The translations under genes and the position numbers were made by a program. From positions 62,001 through 126,000 of the forward strand of contig NW_026516305.1 of assembly GCF_025602895.1 (NCBI RefSeq): a stretch of 64,000 bases of DNA. Reading direction: 5' to 3'. Of the stretch, positions 19,764 through 29,610 are shown piece after piece (the first letter of the stretch is position 1; the number at the start of each line of letters is the position of its first letter). A model generated the notes under the pieces. The model saw only the letters and a list, made by a program, of their open reading frames with translations. It was not told the origin of the DNA and did not search any database. The DNA comes from Polychytrium aggregatum. Taxonomy: Eukaryota > Chytridiomycota > Chytridiomycetes > Polychytriales.

Positions 19764-22667
19764 ATGGCAAACGAAAGCCCCCAAGGCCCCAGAGCTCCCA
19801 ATCTCGCTCTCACTTCATCGCACACGCCCTGCTTCGTGATCGACCCTGGCGCACTTTGCCCCGCTATCGGCCCTGCCTCAATGTCCCTGGCACACACGGC
19901 GACAGTGTCGCCCAAAAGCGCTAACGAGAAACTCACAAAGTTCCTGAAGGACCAGTTTCCAGTCCAGATCGCCTCGATCGCCCAGGCGGCTCGCCTCATC
20001 TCCAACGGCCGGGTCAGTTGCCGGCCCACAGCATCACTGATACTCGGCAAAACGACATTCTGGAAGATGGCTACATGCCTCCTCCCTCCTGCTCGGGTGC
20101 GCTGAACCAAGACTTCCGTGTCGATTTGCGCCAGGTTTCGGTCAATGGCAAGATCGTCCAGAAGGCCGTCTACAAGCTCAAGGCCGCCGATATCGTGGCA
20201 ATCAAGACAGCCAAGAAGGGCGAGGGCAGTCGCACTGGCGGCCCTGAGCGAGACTTTTTCGCCAAGTTGGGCATTCATGTAGGTGCTGGTGGTTGCGAGC
20301 GATGTCGGGGTGTCGCTTCGGGTGGCTGTTGGTGCAGTGCCGTGCAGATCCCTCTGTACATTCAGCAGCCATGCATTAAGCAGCCAGACGCTCCGCACCA
20401 GGTTCACTTCGAGAACAGAGATCTGGCGATTGTCTGGAAACCGAGCGGCATCAGCGTTGGCAAAAGCCAGCGCGGCTCCTCGGAGCAATCCATCGAAGCC
20501 TTGCTGCCGTCGCTGCTCAGTCCGGCCCCGCCAAGCAGCACCAGCAACGACGATAGCAGCCTAGAGCAAGACGAAGGCCGGTGCGAGCCTCGGTGCATAT
20601 CTTTCCTGGACAGGGCCACCGCGGGACTCGTTATCTGTGCCAAAACACAAGAAGCCTATCGGATGATCGGCCAGCTCTACAAAGAGGGCCTGGTGACAGA
20701 GACATGGAAGGCCCTCTGCGTTGGACATGTGGGCGATACCCGCAAGCTGGCGCCGTTCGAGACGTTTGAGATTACCAACAAGATCGACGGTAAGTGTGGC
20801 GCTGGTTATTGGGTGCTGCAACTAGTCCGGAACTGCCGCTGCTTGGCGGCTTGATTCTCTGAGGTGGCATCGCCGGCATTGATGGTCGTGGCGGATCAAT
20901 CCATGTACTCTGTCGAATGGGTGATGCGGCAGACCCCTCCAACGTCGCTTCAATCCGAATACCTTGAGAGTATCCGCCATCTCCTTACCTATCATCACAA
21001 CCTCGCCCCATATCCATCCTCGTGGATCACAACTCACTCTCAGATACCGAAGCCATCACCCTCTGCACTTTCCTTGAAGCCACCCGAGCTCGCAACTATC
21101 CCGGTGGATATATATCGACGATATTGGCCAGCCCGATCCAGGAGTCAACGCCGCTCTGTGGCCAGGTCCGCCAGCACCTGTCTCAGACACATGGCGGGCA
21201 CCCCCATGTCCTGGTCGGAGCGCCTCCATCGGATACGCCCACGCCCGCAGCCGAACGAGGGGACTACCTGGCACTCATTGAAATCGAGCTGGACCTTTTG
21301 CATCCCGATGGCCGGACCGAGCCCATCCACGTGCGCGCCGAGGAGCCCAAGAAGTTCAAGACACTCAAGAAGCGAGAAGAGGAGACGTGGCTGGCTCGTC
21401 GGAACCAAGATCTGGAGGAGCTGAGGACGTTTCGTCTCCAGCACGGCATGAATGGCGAGATTCCCAAGGACGACGAAACCAAGCTGGACGAAGGCGTGCC
21501 AATACCATACATTGTCGGTGAGAAGGCAAGTCACCCATCTGGACCTGCCAGTCGGATCGCCTAGACACGCGGCGGCGGATAGCAACCTACCTCTGTGGTC
21601 AGCTGTGATGAATCGTACTCTTGGCGACCATAGGTTGCGCCAGGGAGGGGTGACTACTGCCTCGCTCGCTTCTGGGATACCATGCTCACATACTCTGCCC
21701 CCCTCCCAATTCATCGGATGCATCGACCACTCCACACTGTTCGGCAATGACAACCATGGCAAATTTATCAAACGGGAATCATCGCTCGTATCTGTTGAAC
21801 CTCGTGAAACCCCGGATCTCCTCCAACACTCGAATGCTGAACACTCGGAATCCTTCGAATGGCCGACTTTGCTGGCCGCGACAAGGCGTGCAGGACTTTT
21901 TCGGCCTGTCCTTCATCGTCAGTCCCGCGGTGATGATTCCTCGCGTGGGCACCGAAACCTTGATCCAGTGCGGGATTGACGCCGCTATGCGTCTCCGAGG
22001 CGACCCGTCGCAGCCTCCCCACCATGCGATCCGAGCCATTGATCTCGGAACAGGATCGGGATGTGTCCTGCTTTCCATCCTGAAACACTTGCCCAACTCG
22101 ACTGGCCTGGGCCTGGACCTTTCGGAGCAAGCTCTCGCGGTTGCAGCACAAAACGGCCAGAAGATCCTCGGTGCGGCAGGGGCATCACGAGCCGTCTTTG
22201 CCAAAGGGGCCTTTCAAGATGTCGCCGCTGTTGCCGAGGCGAGCTATCTGCAGGGACCCAACGACGACAGCCGGCTGATCGATGTGGTTGTGTCAAATCC
22301 GCCGTATTTGGCCAGGAGCCTGGTGCAGTCAAATCGACTGTATGCCCAGCAACGCCACGAGCCCGAGCTGGCTCTGGCTGGCGGAGACGATGGATTCCAA
22401 GCCTTCCGCGAGATCAAGCATGGACTGGCCCAGCTGGGCTGCCGGGGATGGCTCCGGGCCGGAGCGGAATGTATCATCGAAATCATTGGCAGCGACATGG
22501 GCGAGAAGGTAAAGGAGATCTTCCTCGACATCGACAGCCAGCAGACCGGCTCTGACGACGAGACGGCGGCGCAAGGCAAATGGAAATATCTCCAGATCCA
22601 CAGCGACCCCAAGGGCATCCCGCGGTGTGTTTCGTTCGCCTGGCGAGCCAAGAAGCACGGCGTGTAG
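19764..22667 (+). CDS. Pseudouridine synthase / PrmC-HemK methyltransferase fusion
   Basis: Five exons (19764-20012, 20135-20278, 20402-20789, 21044-21517, 21886-22667) join in frame to 678 aa. An S4-like RNA-binding segment (AARLISNGR|VSVNGKIVQ, split by intron 1) leads into an RluA-type domain (VHFENRDLAIVWKPSGISV; CISFLDRATAGLVI; CGQVRQHLSQTHGG). The C-terminal third is a PrmC/HemK glutamine N5-methyltransferase: PIPYIVG|VQDFFGLSFIV, AIDLGTGSGCVLL (SAM loop) and VVVSNPPYL (catalytic NPPY). The PrmC PYIVG...FFGL block is interrupted by the last intron, so the two halves are tied by one reading frame. The synthase keeps the catalytic Asp, but the usual HRLD reads SFLD. An alternative start is the ATG at 19881. 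PrmC-type enzymes methylate release factors; the RNA target of the first half is unknown. Confidence 0.75.
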
Positions 22668-23010
22668 ATGGAGCCGAACACGCGGCGATAATAGCATTGG
22701 ATAGCCCGGCGCGCCTGGGACTTGCTCGATGATCATGTCTCGCTGATCATGTCTCAATGATCATGTCTCGTTCATGATGCATCCCACTCTCAACACGTGC
22801 GCTCGTTGCTGAGACGCATCCTTTGGCACGTTGTCACACAGCATTCCCACAGCCTGGTGCGTGCTGTGCCGTCCGCGTGCGCGTTGGCGGCGTGATCTCA
22901 GGTTGAGTCACCGGAGAGCTCCGTATTTCAACTCGCCCTGGTCTCGCCCACCACCTGCATCTTCTTCCTCCTTCGCAAAGACAAAACCAGTCGATAACCG
23001 TCCCGCCGCA
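22668..23010 (+). promoter_or_regulatory. Upstream region of multicopper oxidase with TGATCATGTCTC repeats
   Basis: Three spaced copies of TGATCATGTCTC occur at 22729-22777, separated by GC or AA. Each contains the palindrome TGATCA, and a TCATGATG follows. They lie about 230-280 bp upstream of the oxidase ATG and are candidate binding sites for a dimeric regulator; no factor is known. Confidence 0.4.
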
Positions 23011-24900
23011 ATGCTGCCGGGCAGCCTGTCCCTATCCCGGCCCTGTCGAGGCGTCTTGGTGCTGCTCGCCTGTGTCTTGCTCCTGGCTTGCACCGTCCTC
23101 GTGGCCCGTCCCAAGAGCCAGCCACATGAATCCTCCTTCGTCAGTACCTACATTACCAGTTTCGTCAATCCATCGCCGCCGCCGGTCTCTACCGATGCAC
23201 CCGTATCTGCGCCGACGCCAGTGTCCACTCCCGTCGCTGAGCCGCGCATGTCCTATTTTGAGCTCAACGTCACCTTTGGAACCGGCAGTCCAGACTGCGT
23301 CGACAAGTCCATGTTCTTCGTCAATGGCGTCTTCCCCGGCCCGGCCATCCGAGCCCAGGTCGGCGAGTGGATCACCGTCGTCGTTCGGAACCTGATTCCC
23401 TCCGAGAACATCGTCGTGCACTTCCACGGCATCCTGCAGCAGGGCACTCCCTTCTACGACGGCGGCGGCACATTCACCCAAAACCTGATTGCGCCCGGCG
23501 AGGCGTATCGCTACCGACTGTTCATGGACCGCCCGGGAACCTTCTACTATCATGCCCATCATGGGTTCCAAGACACGAGCCTGTATGGTCCCATGATCAT
23601 CGAGGACCCCACCGACCCGGCCGAGATTGGATACGACGACGAGCGCATCCTCATGATCGGCGACTGGTGGCAAAAGCCTCATTCCCAGCTCGAAAACGAA
23701 ACGCTGTCATCCGTGGGCTTTGACTGGAAGGGCGACTCCATTCTGACCAATGGGAAGGGCCTCTTCCAAGGAGCCTGTAGCTCGCCTGGGCACTCACTCG
23801 AAGTTGTCACCGTCGACCGCAATCGTCGCTATCGCTTCCGGATCATCAACACTGGCACTCTGCATCAGCTCGCCTTCCGCATCGCCCAGCACCGCATGCA
23901 TATTGTCGAGGTCGAGGGCCAACTCGTCGAGCCGCTGGAAGTCGACTACCTCGAGTTGTCGCCGGGCCAGCGCTACTCGGTCCTTGTGACAACCGACCAG
24001 TCCCCAGGGGACTATTGGATGAACTCTGTTCCACGATATCTCCCGATGGACAATGTCACAGGCCCGTCGATCCTGCGGTATGTCGGCGGCGTGGAGACCT
24101 TGGAGGCCTTTGATCTTCCAGTCGCCAGCTCACTGCCGTCCTTCCCGCTCGAGAAGAACAACTGGGTCACGGCGCAGTTGACAAGCAAGTTCTCTGCTCG
24201 TCGGCCCATGCCATCTCAGCCAGATCTCACCCTGGTTTTTGAAATCGGCTCGTCAATCAACAACGTTTCATTTGCCCCACCTGCACCGGGCGAGCTGCCC
24301 CTGCTGGAATATGCCTACCAGAGACGTCTCCCAGCGAACCAAGCGTCACGATGGATCGATCTGGGCAACAACACCGTTGTCGATATTGTTCTTCAAGCCA
24401 TCGTCAATGACGTGGGCATCTGCGACTCGCACCCCTGGCATATGCACGGTCATGGCTTCTGGGAGCTTGGCAGCGGCAGCGGCAAGTTTGAAGACGGCCT
24501 GGCCGAGACACCTGCAGCTCCAGTATTCCGGGACACCTCCGTCCTATACGCATATGTCGATCCCGAAGAGCAGGGCCGCCTGGTCGAGGGAACGCCATGC
24601 GGATGGCGCCACATTCGGATGCTGACCAACAACCCCGGACTTTGGGCACTCCACTGCCATATGACCGTCCATGTCATGAAGGGACTTGCTGTTGCCTTTG
24701 GAGTCGATCTGGAGCACGCCGCCGAAGCCAGCAAGCATGCTGGCGGACTGATTCGCAGCGTGGGGAGCGGCTTATCAGCCGGAACATTCGGCTGCTGCAA
24801 CCATACCACACATGAACAGAGCGCTGTCACTGACAGACAAGGCCGCATATCGGTATCTCGAATTCTGCGGACCTATCTGCTGCATCATCCCACGAGCTGA
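23011..24900 (+). CDS. Laccase-type multicopper oxidase, signal-anchored or secreted
   Basis: Intronless, 629 aa. The N-terminus has a strong hydrophobic stretch (GVLVLLACVLLLACTVLVA), either a signal peptide or a type II anchor, and then a Pro/Val/Ser-rich stalk. The four copper-ligand blocks are present: VVHFHGILQQG, FYYHAHHGFQ, SHPWHMHGHGFW, and LHCHMTVHVMKG. The Cys between two His binds the T1 copper, with Met as the probable axial ligand. About ten N-glycosylation sequons fit an extracellular enzyme. It would oxidise phenolics, metal ions or ascorbate-like substrates with reduction of O2 to water; the substrate cannot be told. The ATG at 23011 is chosen because it starts directly before the hydrophobic segment. 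It is the only long gene here without introns. Confidence 0.85.
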   Translation: MLPGSLSLSRPCRGVLVLLACVLLLACTVLVARPKSQPHESSFVSTYITSFVNPSPPPVSTDAPVSAPTPVSTPVAEPRMSYFELNVTFGTGSPDCVDKSMFFVNGVFPGPAIRAQVGEWITVVVRNLIPSENIVVHFHGILQQGTPFYDGGGTFTQNLIAPGEAYRYRLFMDRPGTFYYHAHHGFQDTSLYGPMIIEDPTDPAEIGYDDERILMIGDWWQKPHSQLENETLSSVGFDWKGDSILTNGKGLFQGACSSPGHSLEVVTVDRNRRYRFRIINTGTLHQLAFRIAQHRMHIVEVEGQLVEPLEVDYLELSPGQRYSVLVTTDQSPGDYWMNSVPRYLPMDNVTGPSILRYVGGVETLEAFDLPVASSLPSFPLEKNNWVTAQLTSKFSARRPMPSQPDLTLVFEIGSSINNVSFAPPAPGELPLLEYAYQRRLPANQASRWIDLGNNTVVDIVLQAIVNDVGICDSHPWHMHGHGFWELGSGSGKFEDGLAETPAAPVFRDTSVLYAYVDPEEQGRLVEGTPCGWRHIRMLTNNPGLWALHCHMTVHVMKGLAVAFGVDLEHAAEASKHAGGLIRSVGSGLSAGTFGCCNHTTHEQSAVTDRQGRISVSRILRTYLLHHPTS

Positions 24901-25227
24901 AGCAGTCAACTACCTGTGCGATCGTATTCTCTCTGCGGTCGCCCTCGGCCACAAGACTGATGCTGCTGCTCAAATGCAAACGCCGCAACCATCCGCTTTC
25001 ATCCCGTCAAAAGCAGCGGGCCAAGGTCACAGCCCGAGAAACCCCTCTATCGCATCGGCATCCTCAGAGCTCACTGAAACATGCCCAAAACCCGCGCCTC
25101 GGGACGGCCAAATAGATACTTTGATGACCTTTGTATTTTCCTTGGCAGCGTCTGCCTTTCACCTCAACTGATTATGCCCGCAATACAATAATGCCGGTGC
25201 AAGAGACCCAGACCAAACTGCTGCAGA
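24901..25227. other. Convergent 3' region, oxidase / LMBR1 gene
   Basis: Three hundred and twenty-seven base pairs between two converging stop codons. No gene or clear polyadenylation signal is seen. Confidence 0.4.
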
Positions 25228-27071
25228 CTACCTGCCAACTGTTCGCTCGATGATGTTGCGGGCTCCTGAAATCACCACGATGGTGCCCGCAAAGCTGACG
25301 ATGCCACTGTAGATCCACACGAGCCGGTCGCTGATCTGATAGAGCGCAAAGGGGCCGAGGTATTCGACCGAGGCGACACCAAGGATATGCAACAACGGAG
25401 GAGAGCACGACGAAACCAGTAACATCGTGATGATGGCCGACGACGACGGAATGCTCGATGAGGACTTGCTCTCGATACCCAGGGAGAGCCGAATCATGGG
25501 GACCAGCTTCGAGATTCCCACGATGGCGGCACCGAGGACAAAGACCATCGAGACTATCCGGGCGGTCAGAGTGGCCGCTGGCAGGAGGCGGACGATATCG
25601 GGGTGATGGGTCAAGGTGTAGATTAGCTCTTGCTCCTCGTCAGGCAAACTGGAGAGGACAAAGTCCGACAGGGATTCGTATGCGCCCAACAACATGGTGG
25701 AGCTTGCCGGCACTTCGGCTGCCGCGTGCCATAGATCCATGAGAGCTCGGTACAGATCCGGATCGGCACCGACCTTGGAGAGAAACTGAAGCTGAATCCA
25801 CGCCATGGTCACCAGAAAGGCGAACCAGACAATCAGCAACAGCACCGTGGCCACGGCTAGTCGCCAGTACGGCGAAAGATGCCCGAGCTCCTGGCCGATC
25901 TGCTGCCGCTCAGATTCCAGCCGCTCGATATGTCGCCACGATTGAACAATCTCACGCCGAAGCAGCCGGGTGGGTCGAGAGTACATGGTGAACTTGGGCT
26001 GAGCGGCCATTGCAGAAGCTATGGTGGTGGTGGTGGTGGTGGTGGTGCTTTTGTGCCGTTGCGAACTACCCCCAGCAAGCGCAGATAAAGCCTGGGACGG
26101 CGTTCGCTGGGGGTTGTCGAGGGTCTCAAGCTTGCTCGAGAGGTCGTGCAGTCGGTTCTCAAGCGATGCCTTGGCAAAGTCCAGCTCAAGCAGCCGCTCG
26201 GCCATACGGCTGTTATGATCCAGAGGCAGCAGCAGATCCAACGGCTTTGTGAGAATGGCCAGCATGCCGATGGGGAGGGCAGCCAGGGCGAGCAAGAGAC
26301 CCAGAGTCGAAACCACCGAGTTCAACAGTAGGCTTAGAGGTACGTCGGTGCTCTTGAAGTATGACGACTGGACAAACGTGAAGGTGCTTTGGCCGAGATA
26401 GATGAATCCGTAGAGGAATATCCAGAAGATGAAAAGGAGGAGGGATGTTTCTCGGAAGCGATGCGACCAGGGTCCGAATGATTCGTTGAAGAAGTAGGCG
26501 AAGGGACAGAAGAAGTAGATGGAGAGTTGGATACTCCACAAGCTGTAGCTCCACAGACTAATGGTGATGGTGATGGTGATGGTGATGGTGATGGTGATGG
26601 TGATGGTGATGGTGATGGTGATGGTGATGGTTCAATGCAGCCATCCAAAGAGGCTTGGGTTAGAGTCAGCTGTGGGAACTGGGCTCATCCATTGACAGAA
26701 AGAGAGTCGTCCATCTCTCACCTGGAAACAAGATCCCAATCGAGCCATGCCAGATCCAAGGGATACATGCCCGGCTGCTCGCTCTGCGCAAGGGTGAATC
26801 GATAGAGCTCTGTGGCAGGCAGCAGGACGAAGCAACTTGATGACGACGCAAAGGCAACCGAGGAGACCAGCAGCGTGACGGAGGAATCGACCGACACAGC
26901 CAGGATCTGTGAGTTGAAGAGCTGCGAGAGCTCGATCTGCGACAGTAGATTCAGCTTGAGCGAAGAGTAGTTGACCAGGATGATCACCGAGAGGGCATAG
27001 AGCACCGAGCCCAACAGGAAGGCCACGATGTTGGTTCTGACGGAGACGTAGAATGGGTCCTCGTCGGCCAT
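25228..27071 (-). CDS. LMBR1-domain multi-pass membrane protein
   Basis: Two exons, 27071-26722 and 26542-25228, joined at TCCAG|GTGAGA and CTACAG|C, give 554 aa. The protein has an N-terminal TM (IVAFLLGSVLYALSVIILV) and further TM segments, with the family-typical junction LWSIQLSIYFFCPFAYFFNES. A central cytoplasmic coiled-coil region follows (ERLLELDFAKASLENRLHDL ... RLESERQQIGQEL), then four more hydrophobic segments near the C-terminus. This order (TMs, long coiled-coil loop, TMs) is that of LMBR1/LMBD proteins, putative receptors or cobalamin-export-related lysosomal proteins. A poly-Thr run of nine lies in the loop, encoded by an ACC repeat at about 26018-26047. The intron is mostly a GATGGT hexamer repeat. 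It is divergent from the Tvp38-type gene. Confidence 0.8.
26561..26632. repeat. GATGGT hexanucleotide repeat in LMBR1 intron
   Basis: About twelve uninterrupted copies of GATGGT on plus (ACCATC on the sense strand of the gene) fill the 5' part of the region between the acceptor and the donor. The repeat sits within 20 bp of the CTACAG acceptor, so length change could affect splicing. Confidence 0.9.
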
Positions 27072-27802
27072 GGCGATCCGGATGGCGGCAGGAAGCAGAA
27101 GATGCGGAGCCGTTGACGAGGGACTCTTGCAGATCGTTTGCCTCGGAGCAGGCCGTGCCGGGGGGGGGGAGGCCGCTGGAGCAGCGTGGGGTTGGCGACT
27201 GATGGCCGCCGGACATGATGTCCGCCCCCGACGCGCCGATGCGAGCCCAAGAACCGACGACCGGCCGACATGGGCAACCAATATCGCAGCCGATATCGCA
27301 GCCCATTCTCACGGCGCATCCCGGGCAGCTCCATCGGCAACCAGCAGCAACCCACGGCGCCGCGGTGCGGTCGCAGACGACAGGGCCTCGCTGCTGATAT
27401 GCACTGGATATGCGCTGGATGTGCGCTGGATATGCGCTGGATGTATGAACACCGCCGATGTGGCGGTGCACGTCCTGCCGGCGTTGCGATCGGGCTTTTC
27501 TTGGCCCTTTGGTCCTGTCTGCTCGCCTTCGACCCGATCCCACCCTTTCCCTCGCCATCGACCGTCCTCCGCTCGCTGTTCGTCGGGCCCGTCGATTCAG
27601 CACCGTCGTCGGTATCCCTGGTCTCCGTTTGCCCAGCTTCTTCCGCCTGGTGTCGTCTCCGCTGCTCGATCCCACCCAACGCAGCGACCATCGTCCCCGC
27701 TGCCCCAGCGACGTCAGCCCAAGCGTTCTCTTCTGCAGCCAGCCAACCAGCCAACCAGCCAACCAGCCAACCAGCCAGCCAACCAACCAGCCAACCAACA
27801 CC
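27072..27802. promoter_or_regulatory. Divergent promoter region, LMBR1 gene / Tvp38-type gene
   Basis: Seven hundred and thirty-one bp between two start codons. Two tandem repeats: a 12-bp GATATGCGCTGG-type unit at about 27397-27444 (four copies, some with TGC in place of TAT) and an AACCAGCC 8-mer array at about 27743-27799, directly before the plus-strand ATG and so probably in its leader. No TATA box is evident. Confidence 0.5.
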
Positions 27803-28998
27803 ATGGCAGACTCGCAGAGCACCATCCATATCGAAACCGACTCGTCCCGGGACCCTGGCCGCTCAAAGGGCTCCTCTCGCTTCTCGTTCTTTTGCTCCAA
27901 GGAGTGGATTGTCATATGGATCCTCGCCTCGATATCGCTGCTGACCTTTACCCTGCTGGTCGTATTCAAGGACAAGGTTCTTCCGCCTCTGATGCAGTTT
28001 TGCAACTCTTTAAGGGATATGGGCGTCGGGTAAGCAGCGTTCATGCACTTGCCTTGGATTTCCCGGCAAAGCCCCAGTCGGCTTCGTTGTCGTCGGCAGC
28101 GACCAAAGTGCTTTCGCTCCTCGGCAATCTGCTGGGTCTGGGCAGCGGCCTAATCCTTTCCTTCTCTCATCATCCGCAGCGGTGCTTGCATCTTGATGCT
28201 GCTCATGTTCCTGGCCTGCTTCCCCCCTATGGTTGGATATACCACACTTTTGTACATGTCGGGCTTCACATACGGATTTGCCCTGGGCATTATCCCAGCA
28301 CTCATCGGCCCGCTGCTCGGGCAGCTGGCATGCTTTGCCGTTGCCCGGAAATGGCTGGGCAAGTACTATGGCGAGCAGGTGCTGGTGCACTTTCCAAATC
28401 TGCAAGCCATCGAGGATGCTCTCGAGTCCGGCGGTCTCTATGTAAGTCGCTGGGTTCATTCTCGGCATCACCCAGTTCGTCCAACAGGATCCGCCACCGC
28501 TCGATCCATCTGGGCAGCCCTGGAGCCATGCTTGCATGATACTGCAAACTCGATCCTTGTCGACTCGTTGGGTGTGCCGGGGTCGACCCGCTGAATGTGT
28601 TTTGGCGAACGATGCTAATTCACATCCCCGTCCTGACCAACACCTCATCGCAGCTTGCCGTCATGATCCGCCTGGCCCCGTATCCGAACGGGATAGTCTC
28701 GGTGATCTGCGCCGCCACCACAATGCCATTCAACCGGTATGCGGTCGCATCCTCCATCGCCATCTTCAAAAACATCCTGTATGTCTACATCGGCTCGTCC
28801 ATTCGCAACCTAGCCGAGGCAACCTCGCCAACACCTGCCCACATCGCTGCGGTTGCTGTCGGGTTTGTGATTGGTATTGGTGTCTTTGTCTATATGACCT
28901 GGAAGTTCCGAACGATTGTCGCCCAGCGGCGGGCACTCAACGCAAACAACGACTCGAGCGAGCTGCTGGTTTCGCACGGCGATGGAAGCTATGCTTAG
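27803..28998 (+). CDS. Tvp38/TMEM64-type VTT-domain membrane protein
   Basis: Three exons (27803-28029, 28180-28441, 28654-28998) join in frame to 277 aa. After a hydrophilic start there is a first TM (EWIVIWILASISLLTFTLLV). The VTT (SNARE-associated/DedA-like) core follows: LMLLMFLACFPPMVGYTTLL, YMSGFTYGFALGIIPALIG, LGQLACFAVARKW, then VMIRLAPYPNGIVSVICAAT with the conserved R-x-x-P re-entrant helix. A last TM (IAAVAVGFVIGIGVFVYM) precedes a short polar tail. Proteins of this family are Golgi/ER membrane proteins, and several VTT proteins are lipid scramblases. Introns have consensus GTAAG donors. Confidence 0.8.
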
Positions 28999-29301
28999 GC
29001 GGCGACAGAGCCCTCGTATAGACTCCAAGACGAGGATGGTCGTTTGTGAGACCGATGGGACGACAATTGCGTTTGTCCAGGCAAATACACATGTGCCATC
29101 CACCGATCTTCATGTCGGTGCAGCCGAGAATGCGGTCGCGGTGCGCAAGTCGACTATCGCTCATGGAAATTGACCTGGTGTATTGGCGAGCATGCTATCG
29201 AAGCAAGCGAGATGCTCCTCCGATCCATCTCGGGGAGCCTGTGTGCGTGGCTGGGTCGCTACTGGATAGTCTTGGAGGCGAACTGATCGGCCTTGGTTTT
29301 A
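28999..29301. other. 3' flank of Tvp38-type gene
   Basis: About 300 bp between the Tvp38-type stop and the left end of the second Fanzor-bearing remnant. No gene is seen. Confidence 0.4.
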
Positions 29302-29610
29302 TGGTCAATCCAATAAAAAACGGGACACCCGTGTTTTTGACCATTCATCGAATATTTTGTTACCCAATGTTATCGCGCGCTGGCCATGACCATTCGCCAG
29401 ACAGTGTGGAATCGCGACGTCAATGCGGCGCGCAACATGATCACAGTGTGCAGGTCGATTGTGGAGACCGGAGAGCGACGTGAGGTCTTCACTCGGAGGC
29501 TGCCAAAGTGATTTGATTGTATTACTTATGGCTTTGCTTGACGCAAGCACATCACATACTACATGTTCATGGAAGCAGCTGTGTTGTCACGTTTGTTTCT
29601 GAATAAAGTG
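29302..29610. mobile_element. Second Fanzor-bearing transposon remnant
   Basis: From 29302 about 90 bp nearly match the left end of the element at 15808: same A-run, same CGGGACACCCGTG, and then ATTTTGTTACCCAATG and CGCGCGCTGGCCATGA. The match stops abruptly and is followed by the end of a Fanzor frame, as if the middle were deleted. The left tip reads TA|TGGTC rather than TA|CAGTC. A candidate degenerate right end is seen at about 29581-29610 (GTGT..C.CGTTTGTTTCTG), ending in TG before TA at 29611-29612. If true, the element is 309 bp and overlaps the last codons of PITHD1. Confidence 0.6.
29397..29511 (+). pseudogene. Fanzor C-terminal fragment (second copy)
   Basis: The frame reads TVWNRDVNAARNMITVCRSI followed by VETGERREVFTRRLPK and a stop. 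It contains the RuvC-III W-N-R-D-x-N-A-A-R-N block of TnpB/Fanzor but lacks both zinc knuckles, so it is a deep truncation. DNA similarity with the third copy at 47690 extends past the stop, through a TTTGATT...TATGG...GACGCA segment, showing that the 3' untranslated part of the original element is also shared. Confidence 0.7.

Noticed and set aside
18956-20488. 510-aa open frame on minus
   Set aside because: Antisense to the ADCK2-type exon 4 and the fusion-gene exons, both of which carry conserved motifs on plus; the minus translation is Ser/Arg-rich without motifs.
26632-28044. 470-aa open frame on minus
   Set aside because: Crosses the LMBR1 intron and first exon in the wrong frame and the divergent promoter; motif-free.
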